A stretch of DNA of 64,000 nucleotides from Candidatus Latescibacterota bacterium (GCA_011772205.1 WVZY01000010.1:62001-126000), one strand, 5' to 3'. Positions 16,604-26,656 are shown, counted from the stretch's first letter. Program-made: numbers and translations. The notes: generated from the letters alone by a model not told the origin.

Positions 16604-18120
16604 TGAAAACAAATCACAAATCGCTTATACTCACTCTCATGCTGTCAGTTCTCATTTTCCCACTTTCATTACCTTCCTCATCTCTTGCCGGTGAGATCCC
16701 AGTGGTTCTCCTCCCTGTCGAAAACTCTCCGCTTGTCACTTACCGGATCCAGTTCCGCGTGGGCTCCATTGATGATCCAGACGGAAAGAAGGGGCTCGCA
16801 ATGCTGACTGCCACACTCCTCACCGAAGGCGGCACGCAGAAGAGGTCGTACGATGAAATCATCGAATACCTCTACCCGATGGCTGCGAGAATCCAATCGC
16901 AAGTAGAAAAAGAAGTCACCACAATTATTGCAACCACACATAGAGACAACCTCAACAAAGTCTATTCCCTCCTCATGGAAATGCTTCTCGAACCGGGCTT
17001 CAGAGAAGAAGACTTCGAGAGGATTCGAACGAACCTCATCAATTATCTAGCAAAGCAGCTTCGAGGAAACGACGATGAAAACCTTGCAAAGGAAGCTTTG
17101 AACGTTTTCATGTATGCAGGGCACCCCTACGGAACTCCGAATCAAGGCCTGGTATCACATCTTGAGGGACTTACTCTAAAAGACGTCGAAACCCACTATA
17201 AGAAGTATTTCACCAAGGGGACCGTTACCGTCGGTATCGCAGGAGCTGACACTCCAAAGCTCGCAGAACGAGCCCTCAGAGATCTTGGAAGGCTTAAAGA
17301 CGGACAATCCAAGAGAGAGCCGCTTCCCGAACCTTCGCCAATAAATGGCATCGAGATCCTTGCCGTCGAGAAGGAGTGCAGATCCACAGCCATATCCATC
17401 GGTTATCCAATAAACGTAACTCGAACGGATCCAGACTTCTATGCTCTTCTCATTGCGAACTCTTATCTCGGAGAACATCGGACGTTCAACGGGGTCCTCA
17501 TGATCAGGATGCGCCAGGTTAGAGGACTCAACTACGGTGACTATTCGTACATCGAAAACTTTATCCAGGAAGGGCGGAGCACCTTTCCTCTGGCTAACAT
17601 TCCCAGGCGACAGCAATTTTTTAGCATTTGGATTCGGCCGGTACTGCACAAGAACAGGCACTTCTCGCTCCGATTGGCAATCTGGGAACTCGAGAAGTTC
17701 GTAAAAAATGGTCTGAGCCGGGATGATTTCGAAGCCACGAAAAAGTTTCTCATCAACTACAGCAAACTTTGGGCGCAAAATCAGAGCCGCAGGCTCGGCT
17801 ATTTGTTGGATTCGAAATTCTACGGGACAGATGACTTCCTGAAAACGCTTCCTGAGAAGCTCCAAGACGTCACATTGGAGCAGGTGAATGCGGCTATTAA
17901 ACGCCATCTCAACTGCCAAAACCTGAGGGTGGCTGTTGTCACCAAAGGCGCAGAGGAGTTTTTGCAGGATCTCATTTCGAACAAGCGCTCCCCAATCGTC
18001 TACCAAGCTGAGGGCATACCGGAAGATGTGCTGGCAGAAGATAAGAAAATCGGAGTGTTCGAGCTCTCGATCAACAGAGACAAGTCTCGGGTTGCAGCTG
18101 CAGCGGAGCTGTTCGAATAA
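16603..18120 (+). CDS. M16 peptidase-like protein, non-catalytic subunit
   Basis: A 505-residue exported partner of the preceding enzyme. The ATG at 16603 shares one base with the upstream stop (TGATG). After a signal peptide ending near SSSLAG, the segment that should hold HxxEH reads AMLTATLLTEGG at residues 66-77, so both zinc-binding His residues are missing. The substrate-binding C-domain is kept: RGLNYGDYSYIENF, RRQQFFSIWIRPV. In characterised M16B pairs the subunit with the zinc motif cuts and the other supplies Arg/Tyr substrate contacts. That division fits here and is inferred from sequence alone. Confidence 0.9.
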   Translation: MKTNHKSLILTLMLSVLIFPLSLPSSSLAGEIPVVLLPVENSPLVTYRIQFRVGSIDDPDGKKGLAMLTATLLTEGGTQKRSYDEIIEYLYPMAARIQSQVEKEVTTIIATTHRDNLNKVYSLLMEMLLEPGFREEDFERIRTNLINYLAKQLRGNDDENLAKEALNVFMYAGHPYGTPNQGLVSHLEGLTLKDVETHYKKYFTKGTVTVGIAGADTPKLAERALRDLGRLKDGQSKREPLPEPSPINGIEILAVEKECRSTAISIGYPINVTRTDPDFYALLIANSYLGEHRTFNGVLMIRMRQVRGLNYGDYSYIENFIQEGRSTFPLANIPRRQQFFSIWIRPVLHKNRHFSLRLAIWELEKFVKNGLSRDDFEATKKFLINYSKLWAQNQSRRLGYLLDSKFYGTDDFLKTLPEKLQDVTLEQVNAAIKRHLNCQNLRVAVVTKGAEEFLQDLISNKRSPIVYQAEGIPEDVLAEDKKIGVFELSINRDKSRVAAAAELFE

Positions 18121-18129
18121 CCGCGATCG

Positions 18130-18675
18130 CTACTTTGCCACGATACCTTCGAGAATCCCTTCGGCTTTCTCATCGCCTGCGAGGATTCTGACGAGTTCGG
18201 CCGCAAAAGCGACGGCCGTTCCTGCCCCCCTGCTCGTTATGATGTTTCCATCGATGACGACGGGAGCCTCCACGTAGATACATTCCACAAGCTCGGAGGA
18301 GTGATTTGGATGGCAGGTGGCTTTCTTCCCTTTTAGAATCCCAAGTGAATCGAGCACTGTAGGAGCTGCGCAAATAGCAGCTATCATTTTACTCCTGTTG
18401 CTGGCGTCCCGGAGGAGTTCCTCCAAGGCATCACTTTTTTTTAGGTTCGTCGTACCGGGAAGACCGCCAGGAAGCACAATCCCCTCGGAGCGCCGAGGGT
18501 CGCATTCTTCGATAGGCGTGTCACAAACAATACGAATCCCGTGCGAGCCGGTGATTTCCTTTCCACCCACACCCGCAATCACCACCTCCACATCTGCCCG
18601 CCTCAAAATATCGATGACGGCGACCGCTTCTATTTCTTCGAATCCTTCGGCCAAAGGGACGATGATACGAGGCAT
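18130..18675 (-). CDS. DJ-1/PfpI family protein
   Basis: A 181-residue protein with the DJ-1 landmarks: acidic residue in PLAEGFEEIEAV, the GIVLPGGLPGTTNL loop, and the nucleophile-elbow Cys in AAICAAPTVL, followed by KGKKATCHP. Strict DJ-1 homologues act in defence against oxidants or glyoxals, and some are chaperones or proteases; the sequence does not separate these. Start ATG 18675 has AAGGAGGG four bases upstream. It is convergent with the M16 pair, with nine bases between the stops, and divergent from the beta-propeller gene. Confidence 0.9.
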   Translation of the reverse strand: MPRIIVPLAEGFEEIEAVAVIDILRRADVEVVIAGVGGKEITGSHGIRIVCDTPIEECDPRRSEGIVLPGGLPGTTNLKKSDALEELLRDASNRSKMIAAICAAPTVLDSLGILKGKKATCHPNHSSELVECIYVEAPVVIDGNIITSRGAGTAVAFAAELVRILAGDEKAEGILEGIVAK

Positions 18676-18921
18676 ATGACCCTCCTTAGCGGTGATGCTT
18701 TCAACCGAGCTGAGATCTCCTTCTCGTTGCGAATTATCGTATGGGTAAGTATATTAAGCATCATCGAGAAGCGGAACGAATCTTTGATGATTTCGAGAAT
18801 GCGTCATCTAATTCAAACAGTCTTGCTCACCTGACAACGACGTTGACCCGCAGATGGAGAGGTGGTATTTTTAAAGCGTCTTCGATCGATCCCACCATGC
18901 TCGAGCCAGGGGAAGGATGAA

Positions 18922-20250
18922 ATGGATCCAGTCAAAATCTTTAGACTCACTTTGATGCTCTTCATCGTTTGCACCGCAGGTTTTTCCCTCCAATGCAGCG
19001 ACTCCGAAAGCCCTGCACTTCCTTCGAGGATTGAAATCTTCTCAGGAGACAATCAATTTTCAAAATTCGGAACGGAACTCCTCGATCCTTTGGTCGTCAA
19101 AGTCAAGATGGAGGATGGCTCTCCTGCAGGAAACATCACTGTAGTATTTCAGCCGACGTCCGGCGGTAATGTCTCGAGATCGAGGGCAATCACCAATCAA
19201 AACGGCACCGCTTCCACTCGGTTCACCTTGGGACCAACGGAAGGCATCTATGAAGTAAGAGCTTCGATCGACGGGATGAGCGACAAATCCGTGATCTTCA
19301 ACGCCACAGCAAGCTATGCATTTTGCCCCGAAGCGGAGACGACTATGACAATTAGTTTCGGTCCTCAGGGATATGTTCTATTTGGTACCCCGAAGTCCAG
19401 CGTGTTTCCGACTCACACTGGCGTTGTGCGAATCAATCCTTCCATTGGTGGCAGTGTCTCCCCACTCGTAGGCTTTATCCCGGGTCTATTTACCAGACAA
19501 GTGTGGGATATCGCTCTTTCGCCCCGGGGAGATCTGTATGTTGCCTCGTCCGAGATCTTCGACGAAATCCTCAAAGTGGCGCCGGATGGTAGTTATTCGC
19601 GTTTTGGGCCACTGGGTGATTTTCACGGTCTGTACAACCAAGCTGAGATCGCCTACAATCCCTCCGGCCTAATTGTCGGCTGCAACAATAAAGGCCCATT
19701 CTTCGTGACGTGTGGGGACAGCCTGATGAGATTTCCTCAAGCCACCTACTCGGGGGAGATCAATAACGACGCTGTTGCCGTAGATCCGATTACGGAAGAC
19801 ATTTATTTCATCCACCAAGACCAACAAGAACTGCTCCGGCTCCCCGTAGATACGATGACGGCAACTGGGCCTCCCGAGATTGTTGCCTCTCTCACCGTTG
19901 ATGAAGCAACTGGTGCGAGGGGAATGGTGTGTGACACGGACCGCATGATCTACATCATTGTCGACACGGACAACACGAAAAAGATTCTCTCGGTTTCAGC
20001 CGTTGACGGCACAAAAAGCGACCTCTTTGATTTCTTCAGCCGTGGTTCTGGGACAGCCGCAGATGCGGGAATCCCGAGGGAACTAGCTCTGGATCAAAAT
20101 AATGGGTATCTCTACACCGTGGACACCCTGAACAACCAACTGCTCCTTTATAACTTGCCTTCCGGCCCGTTGGAGATCAGAACCCAAGGCCCGCAAATTT
20201 CCACTACCGTTGAAGGCGGAGAAAGGATAGGGCTCGCCGTCATAAGATAG
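18922..20250 (+). CDS. Exported protein with bacterial Ig-like domain and beta-propeller
   Basis: A 442-residue exported protein. The ATG at 18922 is chosen because GGGGAAGG lies upstream and the residues that follow make a signal peptide (FRLTLMLFIVCTAGFSLQC). Cys 25 suggests a lipoprotein, but the -3 to -1 residues SLQ are not a good lipobox. Residues about 35-130 form an invasin/BIg-1 type Ig-like domain (VVKVKMEDGSPAGNITVVFQPTSGG, NQNGTASTRFTLGPTEG). Residues about 165-440 hold repeated blades of an NHL/SMP-30-like propeller (RQVWDIALSPRGDLYVASSEIF, YNPSGLIVGCN, LALDQNNGYLYTVDT). A surface or periplasmic binding role is likely; the ligand is unknown. Confidence 0.75.
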   Translation: MDPVKIFRLTLMLFIVCTAGFSLQCSDSESPALPSRIEIFSGDNQFSKFGTELLDPLVVKVKMEDGSPAGNITVVFQPTSGGNVSRSRAITNQNGTASTRFTLGPTEGIYEVRASIDGMSDKSVIFNATASYAFCPEAETTMTISFGPQGYVLFGTPKSSVFPTHTGVVRINPSIGGSVSPLVGFIPGLFTRQVWDIALSPRGDLYVASSEIFDEILKVAPDGSYSRFGPLGDFHGLYNQAEIAYNPSGLIVGCNNKGPFFVTCGDSLMRFPQATYSGEINNDAVAVDPITEDIYFIHQDQQELLRLPVDTMTATGPPEIVASLTVDEATGARGMVCDTDRMIYIIVDTDNTKKILSVSAVDGTKSDLFDFFSRGSGTAADAGIPRELALDQNNGYLYTVDTLNNQLLLYNLPSGPLEIRTQGPQISTTVEGGERIGLAVIR

Positions 20251-20384
20251 ACCCTTCGGCGCTTCCTGAGTGAGAATCTAGAACGGCCTGCCATCCATTG
20301 CGGCTTCCACCTCTTCTTATTAGCCCCTAATTACATCAGGACAGAAGAGTCGACCGCTAAGGCTCGTTATTTGGAACCGGATCC

Positions 20385-21950
20385 CTAATCGTCGTCGACT
20401 TCCGGTTCAGGTAGAGGCGCAGCAGGCTTTTTCTTTCCGTAGATATAGAAGATGATAAAAACGATGAAAAAGGTGAGATAACCGATACTGAAGGGAGCGC
20501 CTACTCCAAATCCGATCTCGCTCGTCACGTCGTTTCCCACGAATTCGTATGTGTGAATGACGCCGAAAAAGGAGAGAACAATCCCTGCGATCGACCAGTA
20601 CGCAGCTCTGAGGAAATCCCTCTCGATAAGGAAAACAGAGATGGAGGCGAGAATCATCGATGTAAAGATAAAACCCCTCTCCAGGGCTATCATCCCGAAG
20701 AAGCCGTTGATACCGATGTTCGGTGCGGCCTCTCCGATGCTGGTACCGGCAGCCATCAACGCCTGCTTCAATACGGTTATCCCCCAAGCAGCAAGAGCGG
20801 GAATAAAACCGACAGCCACTGCGGGCGCGTGACGGCGGGGTGTTGCCTGGTAAGCCTGAGCTGTTATCACGATGCCGATCCAAAGGACGATTGCAATGCC
20901 CGCTTCCATCGGAACGAGCTTTGTGATGAATCCCACAGCTCCCGCGAAACAAACGAATGTAAAGAACACCGCATTTAGGATTGAGTACCCCGCCCTTGCG
21001 CCCAAGCCTTTCCAACCAGGGTGACCAATATAGATCGTCGTTGGGAAGCAGCTCCCAAACAGCGACGCGATGATACTTCCCACACCGTTTACTGCCAGAG
21101 ATGGCCGTGTCTCGTAGCGATCCCCCGCCGCCTCCGCGCTTTCCAAGTTCTGGAGCGATCCGATCACATTGAAAAGACCCATTGGGATGATGATTGCGAG
21201 GTACTTCCAAAGGTAGGCTCCGCCCAGGATCGAAAACAGAGGAGCCGCCGCCGGGACAGGTGGGTGAAAGCCGATTTCCCCTAAACTTTCTCGCAAAAGG
21301 CCTGAATCCATGTAATTTAGCGCCCAGGCGAGAATGCTGCCGGCGATCAAAGCCACCAATCCACCGGGGAGCCCCAAGGGAAAACGGACCTTGGAGAAAT
21401 ACTGGATGAGGATAATCGCGAGGGGAAGCATTGCGAGAATCGGTTTTTCGAAAGTCTGGAATGCGAAATCCATCGAAATGAACGTAATCGCAATGCCTGC
21501 GAGCGTGGCGAGAAGCGCCGCGCGGGGCGTCACCCGCCTGAGCCAGTCGACCACAAACGCCCCGACGAACTCGATCACTCCGCTTCCAAAACATGCAACC
21601 AGCCCGACTCTCCAGGCAAGTTCGCTGTCGCCCGTTTCCTGATAAACGGGCATCATAACAAAAATGAAGAACGCAAACAGGCTTACCGTGTTGATCCCGT
21701 AGGGCAGGGCTGTCACATCGTCTCTTCCCGTCCTTTCGGCAAGTTTTCTCGCCTGCCGGGAATAATACAAATTGCCAACGATCAACGAGAGGGCCACACC
21801 GGGAAGAATGCGGGAGAAAATGAACTCTTCAGACCAACCGATCATAAGGTGTCCCAATGTGACGATGAGAAGGACCTGAATGAGGTTGTCGATCGCCAGA
21901 CCAAAAAACCCGTCGATGTCTCGCTTGACAAAAAGCGGGTGTTGTTTCAT
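20385..21950 (-). CDS. NCS2-type permease (xanthine/uracil family)
   Basis: A 521-residue inner-membrane protein with about twelve to fourteen helices. The NCS2 features are GRDDVTALPYGINTVSLFAFFIFVM near the N-terminus, GLPGGLVALIAG, and the second-repeat motif GSIIASLFGSCFPTTIYIGHPGWKGLGARAGYS, where family members carry substrate-binding polar residues. It lies 38 bases downstream of purM on the same strand. A nucleobase substrate would fit with purine synthesis, but the family also includes other anions. The ribosome site GGAGCACC precedes the ATG at 21950. Confidence 0.85.
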   Translation of the reverse strand: MKQHPLFVKRDIDGFFGLAIDNLIQVLLIVTLGHLMIGWSEEFIFSRILPGVALSLIVGNLYYSRQARKLAERTGRDDVTALPYGINTVSLFAFFIFVMMPVYQETGDSELAWRVGLVACFGSGVIEFVGAFVVDWLRRVTPRAALLATLAGIAITFISMDFAFQTFEKPILAMLPLAIILIQYFSKVRFPLGLPGGLVALIAGSILAWALNYMDSGLLRESLGEIGFHPPVPAAAPLFSILGGAYLWKYLAIIIPMGLFNVIGSLQNLESAEAAGDRYETRPSLAVNGVGSIIASLFGSCFPTTIYIGHPGWKGLGARAGYSILNAVFFTFVCFAGAVGFITKLVPMEAGIAIVLWIGIVITAQAYQATPRRHAPAVAVGFIPALAAWGITVLKQALMAAGTSIGEAAPNIGINGFFGMIALERGFIFTSMILASISVFLIERDFLRAAYWSIAGIVLSFFGVIHTYEFVGNDVTSEIGFGVGAPFSIGYLTFFIVFIIFYIYGKKKPAAPLPEPEVDDD

Positions 21951-21988
21951 TTAGGTGCTCCGTGGTTAGTACAGACACTTGGAAAGAA

Positions 21989-23002
21989 TCATTCGAAGAT
22001 AACCTTCCCTCTGCCTTTCCGGATCTCACCGATACGATAAATTTCCATCTCCCCGTTGTATTTCATTACCGCGTTTTCTTCCTCGGCGCTCACGATAACA
22101 ATCATACCAAGACCCATGTTGAACACGGCATACATCTCTTTTTCACCAACGCCTCCCTTTTCCTGGAGAAAGGTGAAAACGGGAGGAACAGGCCACGAGC
22201 CTTTATGAATCATTGCATCACATGATGCAGGTAATATCCTAGGAAGATTATCCACGACGCCGCCGCCGGTGATATGGGCAAGACCTTTTACATCAACTCG
22301 GTGAAGGAGGTCGGTGACGGGCCGGACATAGGAGGCGTGGATTTTCAGAAGCTCCTCTTCGACGGTGCTGCCAAATTCATCGACATGATCATCGAGAGTC
22401 AATTTTAATTCATTGAAAATTATTTTTCTTGCGAGGGAGTAGCCGTTCGTATGCAGACCAGTAGAAGGGAGCGAGAATATTGTATCTCCCGGTCTCAGGC
22501 GGAACCCATCTATGATTTGCTTCTTCTCCACGACACCCACCATGCAGCCGGCCAGATCAAAATCCGTACCTTGGTACAAGCCGGGCATTTCGGCCGTTTC
22601 TCCACCGATCAGCGCGCATTGATTTTCCCTGCAGGCTTTGCTCAGCCCTTCGACAAGAGAAACCACCACTTCCGGCTCCAGTGAGCCTGCGGCGATGTAG
22701 TCGAGAAAAAATAGCGGCAAAGCTCCCTGTACGAGAACATCGTTCGCACAATGGTTGACAATATCCTGGCCAACGGTGTCGAACCTGCCTGCCATGTTCG
22801 CCACTAAAACCTTGGTCCCAACACTATCGATGCTGCTGACGAGGACTGGCTCGTCGTATTCTTTGGGGAGCAAGAAAAGGCCCCCGAAGTTTCCGATTTC
22901 CGAAAGGACATTTTTGCTCCATGTAGATTCTGCAAGTCGGCCTATTGTTTTTTTGATGCGGCTGGCCCTCTCGATATTCACGCCGGAGTCCTTGTATTTC
23001 AT
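21989..23002 (-). CDS. purM: Phosphoribosylformylglycinamidine cyclo-ligase
   Basis: AIR synthetase, 337 residues, close to the usual length. It closes FGAM to AIR with ATP in step five of purine synthesis. The family landmarks are present: LPKEYDEPVLVSSIDSVGTKVLVANMAG, DIVNHCANDVLVQGALPLFFLDYIA, CALIGGETAEMPGLY, FSLPSTGLHTNGYSLARK, HITGGGVVDNLPRILP and NMGLGMIVIV. The gene has a long upstream gap (23003-23201) with a TATAAT box on the minus strand at 23196-23201 but no good -35. Other pur genes are not in the window. The NCS2 permease follows. Confidence 0.97.
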   Translation of the reverse strand: MKYKDSGVNIERASRIKKTIGRLAESTWSKNVLSEIGNFGGLFLLPKEYDEPVLVSSIDSVGTKVLVANMAGRFDTVGQDIVNHCANDVLVQGALPLFFLDYIAAGSLEPEVVVSLVEGLSKACRENQCALIGGETAEMPGLYQGTDFDLAGCMVGVVEKKQIIDGFRLRPGDTIFSLPSTGLHTNGYSLARKIIFNELKLTLDDHVDEFGSTVEEELLKIHASYVRPVTDLLHRVDVKGLAHITGGGVVDNLPRILPASCDAMIHKGSWPVPPVFTFLQEKGGVGEKEMYAVFNMGLGMIVIVSAEEENAVMKYNGEMEIYRIGEIRKGRGKVIFE

Positions 23003-23201
23003 GTAAGAACCTCTCTTATCTCTCTTCGTGATGTCCCGTGCAATGGATGCTCTTTGTGCTATTCGCCGGAAAGTGCTATGGAGGCTCCGCTCATGGTCTC
23101 AGAGGCTCGAAATCGGGTCGTATCCCTGTCACCATCCAATGAAATGGGCACAGGTGGCCAGCGAGCACAACGCATGGAGTGCCCCCGCTAGGGCCATTAT
23201 A

Positions 23202-24521
23202 CTACAACCGTTCCTTGAGCGACTCATAGATTGCAGTCGTAGGATCGGATTCGACTATCACAGAGAACTCACCTGCTGTTACGAGGCCGCAAAACAAATC
23301 GACGATTTCTGCATCGAACTGTATGTCCTTGTATTGTTCGAATTGGTCAGCCACTTGATCCAGCGAGAGCCCTTTTCGGTAAGGCCTGTCAGAAGTCATC
23401 GCATCGAAGGCATCGGCAACGAGCAGGATCCTCGCCCCAACCGGTATTTCTTCCCCTTTTAAGCCCTCTGGATACCCTTTTCCGTCCGGCTGCTCATGAT
23501 GATACCTGACCAAGACGGCTGCTCCTTTGAGAAACTTTAGATTCTCCACAATATCCGCGCCGATGCTTGGATGCTGTTCGAGCGTTCTCCTATCCTCCTC
23601 GGTGAGCTTGCCGACTTTCAACAAGATATCATGCTGAATGGCGATTTTCCCAATGTCGTGGAGCAGCGCGCCATACTCGAGAATTTCGAGGTCTTTAGAG
23701 CTGAGTCCCATTGCCCGTCCGATTCTAAGGGCGTACCTTGACACGCGGTAGGAATGCCCGTGAGTAAAAGGATCGTTTGCATCGATCGCCGATGTGAGCG
23801 CGGCTACGGTGTTGATGTGAGCCTCCTTCATATCGATGTATAGCTGGAAGGAGTACCTGGCGAGGAAAAGTGGGATGACAAATAGCGCAAGGGTCCACAT
23901 TCCGGCTTTTAGGTAGATTAGGGCGATGATCGCGCCGACGGGCAGGAAAGCGAAGATATGGAAGAAGGTCCACATGTAGTTCTGCTTCCAAATCATCAAA
24001 GGGCTTTTTCGATCACTCAAGCCGATGACCGTGCTGATGGAAAATGTGTTGATCACGTAATACGAGACACCACAGATAAACAGAGGCAAAAGAAACCTCG
24101 GAGATTCGAGGCCGGTCCACGGATCACCAAAGCTCCAATAAACAATACCGGAAAGTCCAACTGTCATGACCAACAAGGGGACGTTGAACGCTATTTTCAT
24201 GGCAGGTCTTTTCTGTATGAAAACCTCCGAAAACAATGTGGCAACCGCTTCGATGAAAGCGATTGCCGCGGGGCCGAAAAGCATGATTCCGGCCAGATCA
24301 ATTGGACTGGAGGGGTATATATAAGCGCCGCCCCTGGGGAGGGCAATCTGAGCCGTATCGGCGACGATAATCAAAGTGATGAATAGGACAACATCTCGAT
24401 ATCGCTCAATGGGGAATTCCTTCATTAAATAAGCGAAGAGAAAAAGCCCACAGAGAATAAACGAGAAGTAGAAGATCTTGAAGCTGAGGCTTGATCTTTT
24501 GAACTCGTCCGTCAATTTCAC
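23202..24521 (-). CDS. Membrane-bound HD-GYP domain protein (probable c-di-GMP phosphodiesterase)
   Basis: A 439-residue protein: about seven helices in residues 12-235 forming a MASE-like membrane sensor, then an HD-GYP domain (about 240-430). The catalytic series is complete: HGHSYR, HDIGK, HPSIGADIV, RYHHEQPDGKGYP (the GYP motif), and DAFDAMTSDRPYR. HD-GYP enzymes hydrolyse cyclic di-GMP to pGpG or GMP. The signal read by the membrane part is unknown. It lies downstream of a conserved hypothetical gene on the same strand and upstream of purM. Confidence 0.93.
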   Translation of the reverse strand: MKLTDEFKRSSLSFKIFYFSFILCGLFLFAYLMKEFPIERYRDVVLFITLIIVADTAQIALPRGGAYIYPSSPIDLAGIMLFGPAAIAFIEAVATLFSEVFIQKRPAMKIAFNVPLLVMTVGLSGIVYWSFGDPWTGLESPRFLLPLFICGVSYYVINTFSISTVIGLSDRKSPLMIWKQNYMWTFFHIFAFLPVGAIIALIYLKAGMWTLALFVIPLFLARYSFQLYIDMKEAHINTVAALTSAIDANDPFTHGHSYRVSRYALRIGRAMGLSSKDLEILEYGALLHDIGKIAIQHDILLKVGKLTEEDRRTLEQHPSIGADIVENLKFLKGAAVLVRYHHEQPDGKGYPEGLKGEEIPVGARILLVADAFDAMTSDRPYRKGLSLDQVADQFEQYKDIQFDAEIVDLFCGLVTAGEFSVIVESDPTTAIYESLKERL

Positions 24522-24707
24522 GCATCCAGTAAAATTAGCGCAAGAAATCGAGCGCCGCGTCCAAAAACGCTCGAACCACCGGTTGGCTATTTGAAAGCGG
24601 CCAAAAGCGGGTAGAGCGCGTTCGTGGGGGGACCTGAATCATCAAGCCCACTGGGGGTATTCTAAGCCCCACACCGGATAGCGAAACCGGCATAGAGTTA
24701 CAATAGC

Positions 24708-25454
24708 CTATTGGATCTTGTACTCGATTGAGCCCTTGGGTTTCAGCTTACCCACCACTCTGTTGACCGCATCAAGCGTCGCGTACACAACAGTCTGCGT
24801 TTCGTCGCTGGACACGATAGAACATCCGGCTAGACTCTTTCGTTCCCGGGCCTGAATCATATCGACCCTGACAAGCATCACTTTCTTGTCGCCCAGCGGA
24901 ACCTGCAGGACATCACATAAGCACAGACTAACGGATTCGTCAAGCAATTCCGAAACCGCCTTCAGCGTCGCTTCAGCGACGACATGCCAATGGGTCGCCG
25001 ATCTCCTATCCGTCTCTGCGCTGCCGAATGCTTCCTGTTCGCTTCTGGTAAGCTCTACTTCGGCCTTGATACTAGTATCTGATATGAACAGGTTGACGCT
25101 TCGGAAAACGAAACGGGCGCCTTGTTCTTCGATGGGCAATATTTCAATATCCTCATCCCGAGGGGGCCGTTCACGTTCAAACTCATCGACGGCCTCCGTG
25201 CGATTTTCACCTGAATCGAGCAAAACAACTCCAATCTTCCTGTGATCCACCCGGATGCCCATCTCCGCTATGAGGCACCCCTCGACGTCTCTCGCGATGA
25301 GTTTTGCCGGTTTCTTGGCCGTCGCCACAACATGTATCTCTAAGACCTCACCTGTTTCATCGGTGGTGATCTTGCAAGAAGAGATCCCCACGATGCGACT
25401 AATGAGCGCTTCGGCCCTTTCGACCATGTCCAAAGTAAGCTTCTGCGCAGTCAT
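24708..25454 (-). CDS. Conserved hypothetical protein
   Basis: A 248-residue soluble protein that I cannot assign. The N-terminal 85 residues (VERAEALISRIVGISSCKI..., VEGCLIAEMGIRVDHRKIGVVLL) form a compact alpha-beta unit. After a charged linker (EFERERPPRDEDIEI) comes a second unit (residues 105-245), with strands alternating and ATLKAVSELLDESVSLCLCDVLQVPLG. Similar proteins, in my memory, are found near HD-GYP genes in other bacteria, and an HD-GYP gene is the next one here; this is recollection and has not been checked. A TATAAT-like box near 25527 on the minus strand is followed by a small TGGGC/GCCCA hairpin before the start. Confidence 0.6.
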   Translation of the reverse strand: MTAQKLTLDMVERAEALISRIVGISSCKITTDETGEVLEIHVVATAKKPAKLIARDVEGCLIAEMGIRVDHRKIGVVLLDSGENRTEAVDEFERERPPRDEDIEILPIEEQGARFVFRSVNLFISDTSIKAEVELTRSEQEAFGSAETDRRSATHWHVVAEATLKAVSELLDESVSLCLCDVLQVPLGDKKVMLVRVDMIQARERKSLAGCSIVSSDETQTVVYATLDAVNRVVGKLKPKGSIEYKIQ

Positions 25455-25702
25455 ACGTTACGAGAGCAAGCTTGTTTCTTAATGCGGTTTGCGAGAATTT
25501 CCCCCTGGGCGTGAGCCCAGATATTATACCATAGTTATTGTCATATTTCAGCAAAAAGCTTTCCAGATTGAGGAGTGGGGAAGGATTTTTTTAGTTCTAG
25601 GGGAAATTGCGGCCAATGCCTTTAGAATCTCGAACTTCCTTGATGACAAGGAGTGAGTCCAGGGACCGTTCAACTGATCCGACGCCTGATTCGAGGCTCG
25701 GC

Positions 25703-26629
25703 CTAACGGAAATCGATGAGATTTTCCAATCCTTTGAGTCTATGATCGATCGCCGGTTCCTCCAACTCGGCAAGCCCATCAATGGAAAACGCCTCCACCG
25801 CGAAGCTTGCCATAACGGTTCCTCTCATCAGCGCACCCGCCATGGAAGTCCGGTCGAGCGCCTTGACTTTCGAGAGATACCCCATAAAACCACCGGCGAA
25901 TGCATCTCCGGCCCCGGTTGGATCAACAACACGCGGGAGGAGGACCACGGGCACGAAAAGCCGATATTCCGGGCCGAAGAGGAGCGACCCGTACTCTCCC
26001 CTCTTGATGACCACGTACCGGGGCCCGAGAGCCAGGATTTCCTCTGCGGCCAGGAGGACCGATTCGGCACCGCTCAATTGAAAGGCCTCCTCATCATTGA
26101 TAAAAAGAATATCCACCCTCCGAAGAACCTGTTTGAGTGCTTTGAGCTGGGTATTGATCCAAAAGTTCATCGTATCCATTGCGACGATTTCCGACCGCGA
26201 TACCTGGTCCAGAACCGCCGACTGGAGGGTGGGATCGATATTCCCAAGAAAAACACAGCACGTTTGTTGGTACTTTTCCGGCAGCACGGGATCAAAGCCT
26301 TCGAAAACATTTAGACAGGTTTCGATCGTGTCCCGTTCCTTGAAGTTATCACGGTACCTTCCACGCCAGTGGAATGTTTTTCCCCGAACTCTTTCGATCC
26401 CCTCCGTATCCACCCCATTTTTCTCGAAACGTGTGAGATGCTCATTCCCGAAATCCTCACCCACTATGGCGACGACCTGCGGGCGCGCCAAATAACTCGC
26501 GGCGAGCGATGCATAGCTCGCCGATCCCCCCAGCGCCATGTCTACACTGCCTCTCGGAGTCTCTACCGAGTCGAACGCAATGGATCCTACGATTAGCAGA
26601 GTTTCTTCAACCGATCGTGCCTTGCCCAT
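25703..26629 (-). CDS. PfkB/ribokinase-family carbohydrate kinase
   Basis: A 308-residue sugar or nucleoside kinase. It shows the N-terminal PfkB signature GGSASYASLAASYLARPQVVAIVGEDFG and the C-terminal catalytic signature DPTGAGDAFAGGFMGYL, where the second Asp is the general base. The middle holds NDEEAFQLSGAESV and YVVIKRGEYGSLLF. The substrate cannot be read; members close to this type include adenosine and sugar kinases. It follows argS on the same strand with a 27-base gap. Confidence 0.9.
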   Translation of the reverse strand: MGKARSVEETLLIVGSIAFDSVETPRGSVDMALGGSASYASLAASYLARPQVVAIVGEDFGNEHLTRFEKNGVDTEGIERVRGKTFHWRGRYRDNFKERDTIETCLNVFEGFDPVLPEKYQQTCCVFLGNIDPTLQSAVLDQVSRSEIVAMDTMNFWINTQLKALKQVLRRVDILFINDEEAFQLSGAESVLLAAEEILALGPRYVVIKRGEYGSLLFGPEYRLFVPVVLLPRVVDPTGAGDAFAGGFMGYLSKVKALDRTSMAGALMRGTVMASFAVEAFSIDGLAELEEPAIDHRLKGLENLIDFR

Positions 26630-26656
26630 ATATTTAGCTCCCTCCGGCGGATGGTT

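Noticed and set aside
23003-23201. Possible structured RNA (SRP RNA or riboswitch) upstream of purM
   Set aside because: Checked for the SRP tetraloop consensus and purine-riboswitch core; neither is present. Only a short GGGCAC/GTGCCC pairing is seen.
24522-24707. Possible tRNA-like or terminator structure with GGGG/CCCC pairing
   Set aside because: No T-loop consensus, no cloverleaf and no T-run could be fitted on either strand.
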